Below are positions 46,605-58,296 of a stretch of 64,000 bases of DNA, piece by piece; position 1 is the first letter of the stretch; each line of letters starts with the position of its first letter. The stretch is from Capra hircus (taxonomy: Eukaryota; Chordata; Mammalia; Artiodactyla; Bovidae). The notes beneath the pieces were generated by a model, which saw only the letters and a program-made list of their open reading frames with translations, searched no databases and had not been told where the DNA came from. A program made the position numbers and the translations under genes. Location of the stretch: the NCBI RefSeq assembly GCF_001704415.2, contig NW_017189517.1:11791167-11855166 (forward strand), given 5' to 3'.

Positions 46605-46795
46605 TTTTATATATTTATTTATTTTAATTGGAGGCTCATTACTTTACAATATTGTGGTGGTTTTGCCATACATTGACATGAATCAGCCATGGGTGTACAT
46701 GTGTTCCCATCCTGAACCCCCCTCCCACCTCCCTCCCCATCCCATCCCTCAGGGTCATCCCAGTGCACCACCTGAGCACCCTGTCTCTTGCTTAA
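46605..46795 (-). mobile_element. L1 (ruminant) 3' end
   Basis: Same element type as 407-543 and longer: TTTATTTATTTTAATTGGAG, CATGAATCAGCCATGGGTGT, CCCATCCCATCCCTCAGGGT, GTCATCCCAGTGCACCAC. 5'-truncated reverse-strand insertion. The target-site duplication is not clear. Confidence 0.85.
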
Positions 46796-47368
46796 AGATA
46801 TTAATTAGAAAGTGAAGGCAGGGAGGGAACTTTGTTTTTCCTTTTTTAGACTTGTTATCTCTATGTTAAAACAAACACATAGGCATTTATAAAATGAAAA
46901 CATGAGATTTCAAAGAAACTCCCTGCTTATGGCAGACTGCTTCAGATTATGCTCTGAGCCAGCCTCCCCCAAACCTCTCCCTTCGGTGGGACTTGTATTG
47001 GGTGATATTTCTGTGGGGAATTTTAAGGGCCTCTAAGAATTATGACTGTACATCCCAGTGCTGCCCAAGTCCCGTATCAATACAATGTGCACCACAAGTG
47101 TAATTTCAACTTTCTAGTAGCCATGTTCAAAAGAGAAACGGGACGGGTGAACTTGATTCTGGGAATAGATTTACCTTAAGGTGACATACCCCAAATATTG
47201 TTATCTCAACCTGTAATCAATATTTTAAAAATTAGTAATAAGATAGTTCACTTTCTTTTTTTTCACAGTAAGTCTCCGAAATCTGGTGTGTATTTTCCAC
47301 TTACCACACATCTCAGTCCAGACCAGCCACCTTCCCAGGATTCAACAGCCACACGTCACCAGTGGCAA

Positions 47369-47437
47369 CCTTGACCCCACTGGCCCTGGGCTGACAGCCT
47401 TCCAGAGCAGAGGAGCCCGACTGCCGAGAACGCACTG
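47369..47437 (+). repeat. 69-bp direct repeat, copy A
   Basis: Matches 48338-48406 at 63 of 69 positions by hand alignment (CCTTGACCCCACTGGCC at the start, AGAGCAGAGGAGCCCGACTG inside). Both copies read in a common frame as LDPTGPGLT...QSRGARLPR. Family unknown to me. Confidence 0.9.
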
Positions 47438-48337
47438 CGTGGGCCTCACCTTCTCATTTTGTAAATGAGGAAACAGGGCCAGGACCGGAAGGTACAGTTT
47501 CTAGTCTGTCTTCCTAAACTTTCCCAGAAAACTTTGTATTCTTATGTCAGATCCTTACCATTTTATTCCTTTACAGCGTGACTATTCTCTTGCTTGGAGA
47601 GAAGACAGACACACACACACATATACACCCACAGAGTATTTGCTCACATCCTTTGCCTTTTGCTTTCCACATTCCCTTCCTAGCCCCACACAAACCAAAC
47701 TGCTCTCTCCTGTGGCCTGTTGCCCCCAGGTCCAGCCTTCCAGACAGAAAAAGCAGACACTCCAACCCAGGTCAGTAGTTCATAAGTGCTACTGACTTCA
47801 CGTGCAAAACCCTCTCCATCCCCACCCTGACCCACTCTACACACATTCCCACATTTTCAAAGAGGCCTTCTGGAAATCACGCCTTATCATCACTTTGTGG
47901 GTAACAATGTATCAGGGCTATGGCCTTTTGGGGTGGGGTGGCTCAGTGCTATTCCAGGAACCTGTACAGTCATTGTTACAATCAATGAAAAAATCCAGTG
48001 ACTCTAAAGAAGAAAAGGAACTCACCCACAAGCCCTCTCCCCAAGCATAAGCACTGCTCATAGGATTTCCTTCCTGCACGGGGCCTTTTGATGGGCCTGA
48101 GACACTCGGAGGAGGGCCAGCTGGGACCGGGACCACAGTGGCCGAAACCTTGTCTTAGTGAGTTTCCCACAGCTTGGCTGCTTGCAAGGGCTTCCTAAGG
48201 AAGGGGAGTCCCAGCCCCTCCCCCCAGGCAGTCCCTCCTTATAGACGTGCACTTGCCAGGGACTGGCCCACTCTGTCCCCAGCACAGCCTGAAGCTGTCA
48301 GTTGTGCACACAGGAGCCCAAGCAGCCTGCGGAGGTT

Positions 48338-48406
48338 CCTTGACCCCACTGGCCCCGGGCTGACCCCCTGCCAGAGCAGAGGAGCCCGACTGCCAAGAAT
48401 GCACTG
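48338..48406 (+). repeat. 69-bp direct repeat, copy B
   Basis: Second copy of the 47369-47437 unit, 969 bp to the right, with six substitutions and no gap. Sequence outside the unit does not align. Confidence 0.9.
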
Positions 48407-49202
48407 GAATCCCGCTGAGGCTGGAGCCGAGGCCGCGAAAATGCGCGGAATGCCATTTGTTCAGACACACTGGCCTTTGCACAGAAAAGCTCTTTGGGCT
48501 TCAACAAAGGTAGGATGCATTGTTTCAGGACTAAGGGTCTGATCCAAGTTCACTTCAGTCGGTCTTAAAAGGAGGACGCCAGCTCATTAAAAACAGAGCA
48601 AAGCAGCAGTGCTGCAGAGATGACTTGAACTTGACAAAGTTCCCACCCGGTCTCAATTTTGAGACTGATGTCAGATCTCATGTTAAAAAGAAAAACCCAA
48701 AGGAGAAAAAAAAAAAAAAAAGCCCTTGGGCTGTTCACAAAATGGGTACTCATAAAGATAATTTCACTGTGATCTACGGTGTAAGGAAAAGATTTAAAAA
48801 TGACTATGATTTAGAAAATGATTTTTGTAATTTAAAAATTATTAGAATTAATTTTCATTAACTTGATGGGATTCCATTTTGGTCGTGGTGGAGGAGTGTG
48901 TGCTAGTGAGAGGCGTGGTAAAGTAACATCAGAACTAGGCTGGGGCTGCCTAACATTTATCTAATACTTTCCATTTGACACACCTTTTTTAAAAAGTATT
49001 TTTCCCACATAATTAAAATATAACCTTCAAGGTAAGCAAACGGGTATTGGCTGTTACTATGGTGAGATGAGGAAACTGAGGCAGCTCACCAAAGGTGAAG
49101 GGACTAGGTGACAAGGCTGACAAGGCTTATCCATTAAAAATAATGTTAATAATACAATCACCATTTTAACGTTATTTTTACTGTGTTAATAATACAACCA
49201 TT

Positions 49203-49366
49203 AGGGACTTCCCTGGTAGTCCAGAGGCTGAGATTCCACACTCCCAATGCAGGGGACCTGAGTTTGATTTTTGGTCAGGGAACTAGATCCCATGTGTCAC
49301 AATGAAGATTGAAGATCCCATGTGCTACAACTAAGACCTGGTGCAGCCAAATACATAACTATTTTT
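49203..49366 (+). mobile_element. CHR-type SINE, extended
   Basis: AGGGACTTCCCTGGTAGTCC with a longer 3' part (AATGAAGATTGAAGATCCCA, CTACAACTAAGACCTGGTGC), typical of the longer CHR variants. First element of a nested cluster up to 52381. Confidence 0.85.
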
Positions 49367-49433
49367 AAAACATCTCACTCTTTAAAAAAATTATCAATTA
49401 TATCACACGTTATAGCTTGGTGTAACAGGCAAA

Positions 49434-51803
49434 TTTGGCCTTGGAGTATAGAATGAAGCAGGGCAAAGGCTAATAGAGTTTTGCCAAGAGAACTCACTGA
49501 TCATAGCAAACACCCTCTTCCAACAACACAAGAGAAGACTCTACACATGGACATCACCAGATGGTCAACACCGAAATCATATTGATTATATTCTTTGCAG
49601 CCAAAGATGGAGAAGCTCTATACAGTCATCAAAAACAAGACCAGGAGCTGACTGTGGCTCAGATCATGAACTCCTTATTGCCAAATTCAGACTTAAATTG
49701 AAGAAAGCAGGGAAAACCACTAGACCATTCAGGTATGACCTGAATCAAATCCCTTATACAGTGGAAGTGAGAAATAGATTTAAGGGATTAGATCTGATAG
49801 ACAGAGTGCCTGATGAACTATGGACGGAGGTTCATGACATTGTACAGGAGACAGGGATCAAGACCATCCCCATGGAAAAGAAATGCAAATCAGCAAAATG
49901 GCTGTCTGGGGAGGCCTTACAGATAGCTGTGAAAAGAAGAGAAGCAAAAAGCAAAGGAGAAATGGAAAGATATACCCATTTGAATGCAGAGTTCCAAAGA
50001 AGAGCAAGGAGAGAGAAAGCCTTCCTCAAAGATCAATGCAAATAAATAGAGGAAAACAACAGAATGGGAAAGACTAGAGATCTCTTCAAGAAAATCAGAG
50101 ATACCAAGGGAACATTTCATGCAAAGATGGGCTCAATAAAGCACAGAAATGGTATGGACCTAATTGAGGCAGAAGATATTAAGAAGAGGTGGTAAGAATA
50201 CACAGAAGAACTGTACAAAAAACATCTTCACAACCCAGATAATCATGATGGTGTGATAACTCACACTCACCTAGAGCCAGACATCCTGGAATGTAAAGTC
50301 AAGTGGGCCTTAGGAAGCATCACTACAAACAAAGCTAGTGGAGGTGATGGCATTCCAGTTGAGCTATTTCAAATCCTAAAAGATGATGCTGTGAAAGTGC
50401 TGCCCTCAATATTTCAGAAAATTTGGAAAACTCAGCAGTGGCCACAAGACTGGAAAAGGTCAGTTTTCATTCCAATCCCAAAGAAAGGCAATGCCAAAGA
50501 ATGCTCAAACTACTTCACAATTGCACTCATCTCACACGCTGGTAAAGTAATGCTCAAAATTCTCCAAGCCAGGCTTCAGCAATACGTGAACCATGAACTT
50601 CCAGATGTTCAAGCTGCTTTTAGAAAAGGCAGAGGAACCAGAGATCAAATTGCCAACATCTGCTGGATCATCGAAAAAGCAAGAGAGTTCCAAGAAAACA
50701 TCTATTTCTGTTTAATTGACTATGCCAAAGTCTTTGACTGTGTGGATCACCATAAACTGTGGAAAATTCTGAAGGAGAGGGGAATACCAGACCACCTGAC
50801 CTGCCTCTTGAGAAATCTGTATGCAGGTCAGGAAGCAACATTTAGAATTGGACATGAAACAACAGTCTGGTTCCAAATAGGAAAAGGAGTATGTCAAGGC
50901 TGTATATTGTAACCCTGCTTATTTAACTTGTATGCAGAGTACATCATGAGAAACGCTGGGCTGGATGAAGCACAAGCTGGAATCAAGATTGCCGGGAGAA
51001 ATGTCAATAACCTCAGATATGCAAATGACACCACCCTTATGGCAGAGAGGGAAGAAGAACTAAAGGGCCTCTTGACAAAAGTGAAAGAGGAGAGTGAAAA
51101 AGTTGGCTTGAAGCTCAACATTCAGAAAACTAAGATCATGGCATCTGGTCCCATCACTTCATGGCAAATAGATGGGGAAACAGTGGAAACAGTGTCAGAC
51201 TTTATTTTTGGGGGGCTCCAAAATCACTGCAGATGGTGACTGCAGCCATGAAACTAAAAGACGCTTGCTCCTTGGAAGGAAAGTTATGACCAACCTAGAC
51301 AGCATATTAAAAAGCAGAGACATTACTTTGTCAACAAAGGTCCGTCTTGTCAAGGCTATGGTTGTTCCACTAGTCATGTATGGATGTGAGAGTTGGACTA
51401 TAAAGAAAGCTGAGCACCAAAGAACTGATGCTGTTGAACTGTGGTGTTGTAGAAGACTCTTGAGAGTCCCCTGGACTGCAAGGAGATCCAACCAGTCCAT
51501 CCTAAAGGAGATCAGTCCTGGGTGTTCATTGGAAGGACTGATGTTGAAGCTGAAACTCCAATACTTTGGCCACCTGATGCGAAGATCTGACTCATTTGAA
51601 AAGACCCTGATGCTGGGAAAGATTGGGGGCAGGAGGAGAAGGCGGTGACAGAGGATGAGATGGTTCGATAGCATCACCGACTCAATGGACATGGGTTTGG
51701 GTAGACTCTGGCAGTTGGTGATGGGCAGGGAGCCCTGGCTTGCTGCGGTTCATGTGATCACAAAGAGTCAGACACGACTGAGCAACTAAACTGAACTGAA
51801 CTC
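49434..51803 (+). mobile_element. BovB LINE, longest copy, endonuclease C-terminus to 3' end
   Basis: About 2.37 kb of BovB, an RTE-class non-LTR retrotransposon that ruminants gained by horizontal transfer (established for the family). From 49458 the frame encodes the C-terminal part of the AP endonuclease with HRNHIDYIL and the conserved Ser-Asp-His (49659-49667), a linker, then the reverse transcriptase: NKASGGDGIPVELF, FIPIPKKGNAKECSNY, AAFRKGRGTRDQIANI, CLIDYAKVFDCVDHHKLWKI and QGCIL. Inactivating changes seen: stops at 50043 and 50193, Ser-to-stop after QGCIL at 50910, YADD changed to Tyr-Ala-Asn-Asp (51018-51029), a one-base insertion in the T5G6 run near 51205-51215 and a stop near 51646. 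It ends with ACTGAACTGAACT. 5'-truncated. Confidence 0.94.
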
Positions 51804-51810
51804 TAGCTAT

Positions 51811-52024
51811 GTGCATGCTCAGTCACTTCAGTTATGTCCAAGTCTTTGGGACCTTTTAGACTGTAGCCTGCCAGGCTCCTTCCTCTCTCCATGGAATTCT
51901 CCAGGCAAGAATACTGGAGAGGGTTGCCATGCCTCTTCTAGGGAATCTTCCCAACCCAGGGATTGAACCTGGATCTCCTACATTGCAGGCAGATTCTTTA
52001 CCCACTGAGCCACCTGGGAAGCCC
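51811..52024 (-). mobile_element. Bov-tA SINE
   Basis: Reverse-strand Bov-tA right beside the BovB 3' end (GCTCAGTCACTTCAGTTATG to GAGCCACCTGGGAAGCCC). Confidence 0.9.
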
Positions 52025-52040
52025 TATCACTTATATGTAT

Positions 52041-52087
52041 TCAGTTCAGTTCAGTTCAGTCGCTCAGTCGTGTCCGACTCTTTGGGG
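52041..52087 (-). mobile_element. Short BovB/Bov-A 3' terminus
   Basis: 47 bp: repeated TTCAGT followed by CGCTCAGTCGTGTCCGACTC. Extreme 3' end only, in reverse orientation. Confidence 0.75.
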
Positions 52088-52381
52088 ATACAAATGAGAA
52101 GTAGAAGTGCAGATGTGGAAACAAATGTATGGCTACCTGGGCATAAAGGAGGGGAGGGATAAATTGGGAGATTGGGATTGATGTGTACAAATGACTATGT
52201 AAAATAGATAATCAATAAGAACCTACTGTATAGCATAGGGAACTCTACTCTGTGATGACCTACATGGGAAGAAAATCTGAAAAGGAGTAGACATATGTAT
52301 ATGTATAACTGATTCACTTTGTTGTACAGCAGAAACTGACACAACACTAAATCAACACTATGCCAATAAAAATTTTAAAAC
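52088..52381 (+). mobile_element. L1 3' end
   Basis: Plus-strand L1 3' terminus: GGGAGATTGGGATTGATGTG, AACCTACTGTATAGCATAGG, ACTGATTCACTTTGTTGTAC, CAGAAACTGACACAACACT, CCAATAAAAATTTTAAAAC. Same end as 13925-14140. Confidence 0.87.
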
Positions 52382-52394
52382 AATAATACAATCA

Positions 52395-52660
52395 TCATTA
52401 TCATCAGCCTGCCAATAACATCTGACATATATACTGCCTCCTTCATGCTAGTTACTGTGGTAAGGGCTTTGAATATATTTCCTCATTTTGCTAACCATAG
52501 CTCTATGGGAGAAGGTGTTGTCATTCTTCCCAGTTTATAAATGAGGAAACAGCAGCGCACTGGTATTCAGTACCTTGTCTAGAGTCACACAAGCTAGTAT
52601 GTGTCAGAGCCTGTATTTGAACCCAGACCTCTCCAACCCCTAATCCTCCATCCCATCACC
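52395..52660 (-). mobile_element. MIR-family SINE
   Basis: Reverse orientation MIR words: GTTTATAAATGAGGAAACAG, AGAGTCACACAAGCTAGTAT and GTATTTGAACCCAGACCTC. An ancient repeat, hence approximate borders. Confidence 0.7.
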
Positions 52661-52923
52661 TTTTCTCCTTAGCAGAGTGGAAAGAGCATTTGAGAAATAT
52701 GGACAGTAGTAATTGCAGCTCTGTCATGTTTGACTCCAATATACACTCCTTCTTTCAGCATTTATTGAGTGACTACTATATGTATGGCTCTGTGTGTGTG
52801 TGTGTGTGTAGGGAACATGGTGGCGGGGGCAGAGGTTAGAGAGAAGAGATCATTAAGAAATTTGCTTATTTACTAATTGTGAATTTATTTGTCCACTGTT
52901 CCTGTCCTCATCGTGTTCATCTC

Positions 52924-53052
52924 CTGGACGAAGGCATGGCAACTCACTCTGGTATCCTTGCCTGGAGAATCCCCATGGTCAGAGAAGCCTGGTGGGCTAC
53001 AGTCCATAGGGTCACAAAAGAGTTGGGACACGATTTAGTGACTAAAACAACA
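52924..53052 (+). mobile_element. Bov-A monomer SINE
   Basis: Bov-A body only (GGCATGGCAACTCACTCTGG to GACACGATTTAGTGAC), diverged. A GT microsatellite lies at about 52791-52809 upstream. Confidence 0.83.
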
Positions 53053-53379
53053 ATGATTGATAATCTACTGTGGGAGCCAGTCCTCAGCTTAATGCAAGAA
53101 AGGGAGGAAGGGATACACTCTCCCCTGAAAACAGCATAAGGCAGGGCCATGGGGCCATGTGACCAGAGCAAGGCCAGGGAGAGCAGGAAGCTGCATGTGA
53201 TTGGAACCTAGGGTGTAGGGAAGCTTGAAACAGTAAAAGGGGGTCCAGAAAGGCAAAAGGCAATTTAGGGCCAGATGCTTGAATGGAATGCTGAAGAGCT
53301 GAACTTTTATTCCTTGGGTGATGGGGAACCATTGAATAATTTTGAGCAGAAAAATGAGAGAAGGATATAACATGCTACA

Positions 53380-53493
53380 CTTTTTTGGGGGGTAGGGAGG
53401 AGTCAGTATGGCCACTCTTTGAGGCATGCAAGATCTTACTTCCCGGCGTCTGCAGTGGAAGCACCCAGTCTTAACCACTGGACTGCCCGGGCT
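53380..53493 (-). mobile_element. CHR-type SINE, diverged
   Basis: Reverse-strand words CTTCCCGGCGTCTGCAGTGG and TTAACCACTGGACTGCCCGG. The tail side is strongly altered. Confidence 0.65.
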
Positions 53494-53763
53494 TGCTATG
53501 CTTTTTAGGGAAGCGTGCAGGAGAGGCTGGAGAAAAGTGCCTTCACTAAGAATGCTAGAATAAGATCCTGAGTTTCGAGTGGAACGAGAGACATCAGATG
53601 ATACTTCCTATCAACTATAGCATGCGCCTCATCCACCACCTCTGAGATTCCAGTTAGGAGGAGTAAAAGCATTGCCATGATCTACTAACTTAGTTCTTAG
53701 GAAGAAACGAACAGGTCCTCTTGGAGGGCATTCCAGCCCACTTATGGAGGGCATTCCACCTAC

Positions 53764-54250
53764 TGTATTAGTTTCCTAATGTTACTGTTAACACAATACC
53801 ACAAATGCAGTGGCTTGAAATCACACAGATTTATGATCTTCAAGTTCTGGAGGACAGAATTCCTAATATCAAGGAACTGGCAAGGCTGTGTTCCTTTGGG
53901 AGGCTTCACCAGAAAATGGGTTTCGTTCCCTTTTCCAGCTTCTTGAGGCTGCCCACATGTCTTAGTGGATGACGCCTTCCTTCACTTTCAAAGCCAGCAA
54001 CCCAGCATTTTCAAATCTCTCTGACCTCTGCTTTCATTGCCATATCTCCTTCTCTGACTCAGAGTCTCCTGCCTCTCTGTATATAAGGTCTTATAAGGTC
54101 TTTATAATGACAATGGGTCCACCTGGATAACCTCGGATCATCTCCTCAACTTGAAATCCTTAACTACATCACATCTCCCAAGTCTCTTTGGCCATATAAG
54201 ATAACAGGCTCTGAGGATTAGGCTGTGGACATCTTTAGAGTGGCCATGGC
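53764..54250. mobile_element. Ancient interspersed repeat (L1M-like, family uncertain)
   Basis: Wording common to placental genomes: TATTAGTTTCCTAATGTTAC, AGTTCTGGAGGACAGAATTC, GGCAAGGCTGTGTTCCTTTG, TTCCAGCTTCTTGAGGCTGC, CTCCTTCTCTGACTCAGAGT, GGATTAGGCTGTGGACATCT. I recall it as an old L1-type 3' sequence but cannot fix the family or strand. Confidence 0.55.
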
Positions 54251-54353
54251 CCATGCCCATGCTCCTTTAATTATCTATTTCTCAAGCACCTTAGAGAAAA
54301 ATGGCTGTCCATTAACTGTAGCTATCTATTTAGACTTTTTTCCTGGTACTTGA

Positions 54354-55154
54354 AATATTAATAACCTCAGATATGCAGATGACACCACCCTTATGGCAGA
54401 AAGTGAAGAGGAAATGAAGAGCCTCTTGATGAAAGTGAAAGAGGAGAGTGAAAAAGCTGGCTTAAAACTCAACATTCAAAAAACTAAGTTCATGGCATCC
54501 GGTCCCATCACTTCATGGCAAATAGATGGGGAAACAATGGAAACAGTGACAGACTATATTTTCTTGGGCTCCAAAATCATTGCAGTTGGTGACTGCAGCG
54601 ACGAAATTAAAAGACAGCTGCTCCTTGGAAGCAAAGCTATGAACAATCTAGACAGCATGTCAAAAAGCAGAGACGTTACTTTGCCAACAAAGGTGCATTT
54701 AGTCAAAGCTATGGTTTTTCCAGTAGTCATGTATGGATGTGAGAGTTGGACAATAAAAAAGGCTGAGCACTGAAGAATTGATGCTTTCAAACTGTGGTGC
54801 TCGAGAAGACTCTTGATGGTCCCTTGGACAGCAAGGAGATCAAACCAGTCAATCGCAAAGGAAATAAACACTGAATATTCATTGGAAGGACTGATGTTGA
54901 AGCTGAAGCTCTAGTACTTTGGCCACCTGATGTGAAGAATTCACTCATTGGAAAAGACCCTGATGCTGGGAAAGATTGAAGGCAGGAGAAGGGGACAACA
55001 GAGGATGAGATGTTTGGATGGCATCACTGACTCGATGGACGTGAGTTTGAGAAAGCTCTGGGAGTTGGTGATGGACAGGGAAGCCTGGCATGCTGCAGTC
55101 CATGGGGTCTCAAAGAGTTGGACATGACTGAGCGACTGAATTGAACTGAACTGA
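54354..55154 (+). mobile_element. BovB LINE, 5'-truncated, with 22-bp TSD
   Basis: 801 bp of BovB starting just before YADD (54372-54383, intact) and running to the ACTGAA terminus. The open frame ends in a stop at 54771-54773, where related copies continue. The 22-bp duplication (AGACTTTTTTCCTGGTACTT plus GA, 54332-54353) recurs at 55155-55176 with one mismatch, so the borders are exact. Confidence 0.95.
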
Positions 55155-55387
55155 AGACTTTTTTCCTGATACTTGAGAAAACTCTGATGAAGACACCAGT
55201 TGGGCCATAAGTTCATTTGGATTTTTCCATAAGACATTATAGAAAAATCTGAAGAACTTTGTAGGCAATCCCGTATAATGCCTCCTACAGGGAGATGCTA
55301 TGCTTGGGTTGGTTCCCAGAGGGCTGCAATTACTGAGGTAAATCTTTGGACCAAAGTAGGACTGCCCTTGCCGTCAGTGAAGTGAAA

Positions 55388-55585
55388 ATCACTCAGTCGT
55401 GTCCGACTCTGTGACCCCATGGACTGTAGCCTGCCAGGCTCCTCTGTCCATGGAATTCTCCAGGCCAGAATACTCGAGTGGGTAGCTGTTCCCTTCTCCA
55501 GGGGATCTTCCAAACCCAGGGATTGAACCCAGGTCTCCTGCATTGCAGGCAGATTCTTTACCATCTGAGCCACCAGGGAAGCCCA
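55388..55585 (-). mobile_element. Bov-tA SINE
   Basis: Reverse-strand Bov-tA, well conserved (CACTCAGTCGTGTCCGACTC to GAGCCACCAGGGAAGCCC). Confidence 0.92.
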
Positions 55586-57292
55586 CCCCTGACCTCAGAG
55601 TTCCTGTAAAATTTGTTCTCAAAAACCACCTTGCACAGGAGCCTGAGAGCTGGCATTCCCTGCCCAGCCCTGGAGCTGTCACAGGCAGCGAGGAGTTCAC
55701 ACAGTTCCTGGGAGCAGTTCAGCAGTGCTGTAGCCCAGGGGGACTGTGAGGTCTTGTTATCCAGGGAATTCTGGGACTGCAAACTAATTTTCTTGTTTCA
55801 CCTAAGGAAGGCCAAATAGAAAAGTTAAATGAGATGATGAAAAGAAAAATTCACTGTATCGCTGCATGGGGGCAAAACGCTTTTAGCGATCCATGTGAAC
55901 CCTTCCCATCTTGTGAGGAGGTTAATCAAGAGCTGTCTGGATACATATCTTGACTGCGTGCTGGACCCTCTGATGGAAACCCCATCCATTTGAATTTCAG
56001 ACAATGGTTGAGTTAAAGATTTCTTTTCCCATGGCTATGAATAAATGAGCAAAAGCATGGTGTAAACTAGAACGCCTGGATGAATGAAAGAGAACGAATG
56101 TCTCCATCCCCCACAAGCACTGCAGATGTGTGCACTGACAAAAATATAATACGCTGATTAAAAGCCATTCTGTAACTGTGAAAACTGACAACAAATTGAT
56201 CATTATGCCATTGACAAAGCATTGACCTGTGAGGAACTAAAACCTTAAACTGCTGTTTAAAGTCTCCTTTGGCCACATAGCAATACACGTGTATCAGTAA
56301 TTTACTGGACACATTTCTGAATACTTTTGCCACTCTCAGAATACGTTTACCTTTGACAACATTGGTTGCCAGTGGAGAACATAGCTTCTTGAGATTAAAA
56401 TGGATCCTATCCAGAACCAGGACCAGAGTGTGCCCATTGGGTTTGTCAAAAGGATATTAAAACACGAAGACAGAAAATAACAAAGGAAAGATGTAAGAAA
56501 AGGGAGATTGGCAGTATAAAGCTGTATAAAAACCAATTGGTCAAATAAATATGGATTTTAAATTAAAAAATTTGATTCAGTGGATCCTTCAAAGAGTTCC
56601 ATTTAATCGTTTTGTTCGGCTGAACTTGATGACTGGATGAAAATAATCTTGGAGCCAGCTTGTGGTGTCTGGCACACCCCATCTCTGCTTTGGATCACTT
56701 TGTGTATGCATAGAATAAGCTTCAGGGCTTTAGCATTCCTTGACGTTTAGTGTACTTATTTTATCAACTGCTTTCAAAGGGACCTTTAAAAGACTTCTTT
56801 GCCCACTCCACACACCACCCAACCCCGGCCTGTTTCATGGCATTATTATTATTTGAGCTGTGTTTTGAATATATTGCAGCTGAACCTCTGGAACTAAAAT
56901 GGAAGGTTTTGAGTGATGTAGCGTCCGGGGCCTAGACTAGCCTCCCCCAGACAAATGCCTACTGATCTTCGGAGTCAGCTGCCCAATGGCCATGCCTCCA
57001 TTGCCCAGAGGAATGGGCCTTCCCTCCGTCCCCGCCCTGTGACTTCTCCCACAGCCCCCATCACACCACCCGGCACATGATTTGTGTACCTGTCTCTCTT
57101 CTTCAGAGATGCTTAATGCCTCCAAGGCAGAGGCCTTCTCTAATTTTTTTTTTCTAAAACTTATAACAACTATTTCAATCACACAAGTAATATCTCGAAA
57201 CAATTTCATTGTTAAAAAAGTGTAAATAAATAAATGGAGATAAAATACCATTTCCGTTCATTCCCCTATTCCCATTCCTTTCACAGCTATCC
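55586..57292. other. No recognised feature
   Basis: Intergenic, AT-rich in the middle. Several open frames of 60-104 codons on both strands lack recognisable domains. No SINE or LINE identified. Confidence 0.4.
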
Positions 57293-57671
57293 AAATCCTT
57301 CTATTTTGTTTTTAGTTTTAATTTTATCATTAATTGTGTTTATAAGCACCTGACATTAAATTTACCATCTTAATCATTAAATATAAACTTAAGCATAAAG
57401 TGGTAAGTATATTCACATTGTTGTACAACAGAGCTCTACAACATTTTATTCTTGCAAAACTGAAATGCTATGCCTATCTAACACTATCTCTCCCCCACTG
57501 CCACCCAGGCCTGGGCACCTTTCTCCTTTCTGTCTCTGTGAATGTCATTACTCTAAGTACCATATATGAATAGAATCATACAATATTTGTCCATTTGTGA
57601 CTGGCTTATATCACTTAGCATAACGATGTCAAGGTCCATCCATGGTATAGCATGTGTCAGAATTTCCTTCC

Positions 57672-57805
57672 TTTTAAAAAAAATTTAATTATTTTTGGCC
57701 ATGCTGCGTGACATGTGGGATCTTAGTTCCCTGACCCGAGATCAAACTTGAACCCCCTGCATTGAAAGTGCAGAGGCTTAACCGCTGGACCACCACGAAA
57801 GTCCT
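57672..57805 (-). mobile_element. CHR-type SINE inside L1
   Basis: ATTTTTGGCCATGCTGCGTG, TTAGTTCCCTGACCCGAGAT and CTTAACCGCTGGACCACCAC on the plus strand. AGAATTT occurs at both sides (before 57668 and after 57806), consistent with a short duplication. Confidence 0.85.
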
Positions 57806-58163
57806 AGAATTTAAGGCTGGATAATATTCCATTATTCCATTATATGGCTCTATATTTTGTTGATCCATTCATTCATCAATGGACATTTGGGAAGCTTCCA
57901 TTTCTCGGCTATCGTGAATAATAAAGCAGTGAACATGAGTGTGCAAATATCTCTTTGATCTGCCTTGAATTATTTTCTATATCTACCCAGAAGTGGCACT
58001 ACTGGATTACTAAATCATCTTTCTAATTTTTTGAGGAACCATCGTATTGTTTTCCATAACACCTGCATCATTTTACATTCCCACCAATAGCAAACAAGTG
58101 TTCCCTTTTCTCTGTATCCTTGCCCACACTTATTTTTTGTTCTTTTGGTAGTTGCCCTTCTCA

Positions 58164-58296
58164 TCGGTGGTGGTGGTTTAGTTGCTAAGTCATGTCCGAC
58201 TCTTGCGACCCCATGGACTGTAGCCCACCAGGCTCCTCTGTTCATGGGATTCTCCAGGCAAGAATACCGGAGTGGGTTGCCATTTCCTTCTCCAGT
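58164..58296 (-). mobile_element. Bov-A SINE inside L1
   Basis: Reverse Bov-A (GTTTAGTTGCTAAGTCATGT to GGTTGCCATTTCCTTCTCCA) flanked by TTCTCAT on both sides. The L1 text resumes with GGGTATGAGGTGGTATTTCA. Confidence 0.88.

Larger units (their letters stand above)
46796..49144. other. Intergenic, contains a 69-bp direct repeat
   Basis: No SINE or LINE recognised. It holds a CA run (47609-47624), a poly-A run (48704-48721), a CpG-containing patch (48420-48450) and the direct repeat listed separately. Proline-rich open frames at 47.5-48.5 kb are not recognisable proteins. Confidence 0.45.

Noticed and set aside
47571..48542. Overlapping proline-rich open frames at 47.5-48.5 kb as a possible gene
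   Set aside because: Open in several frames at once because of base composition; no start context, splice sites or known domain. Only the 69-bp direct repeat was kept.
50253..50912. 219-codon reverse-transcriptase frame that could be read as a gene or bacterial retron-like RT
   Set aside because: It is collinear with BovB ORF sequence on both sides and ends at a mutation in QGCILSP. It is a LINE fossil.
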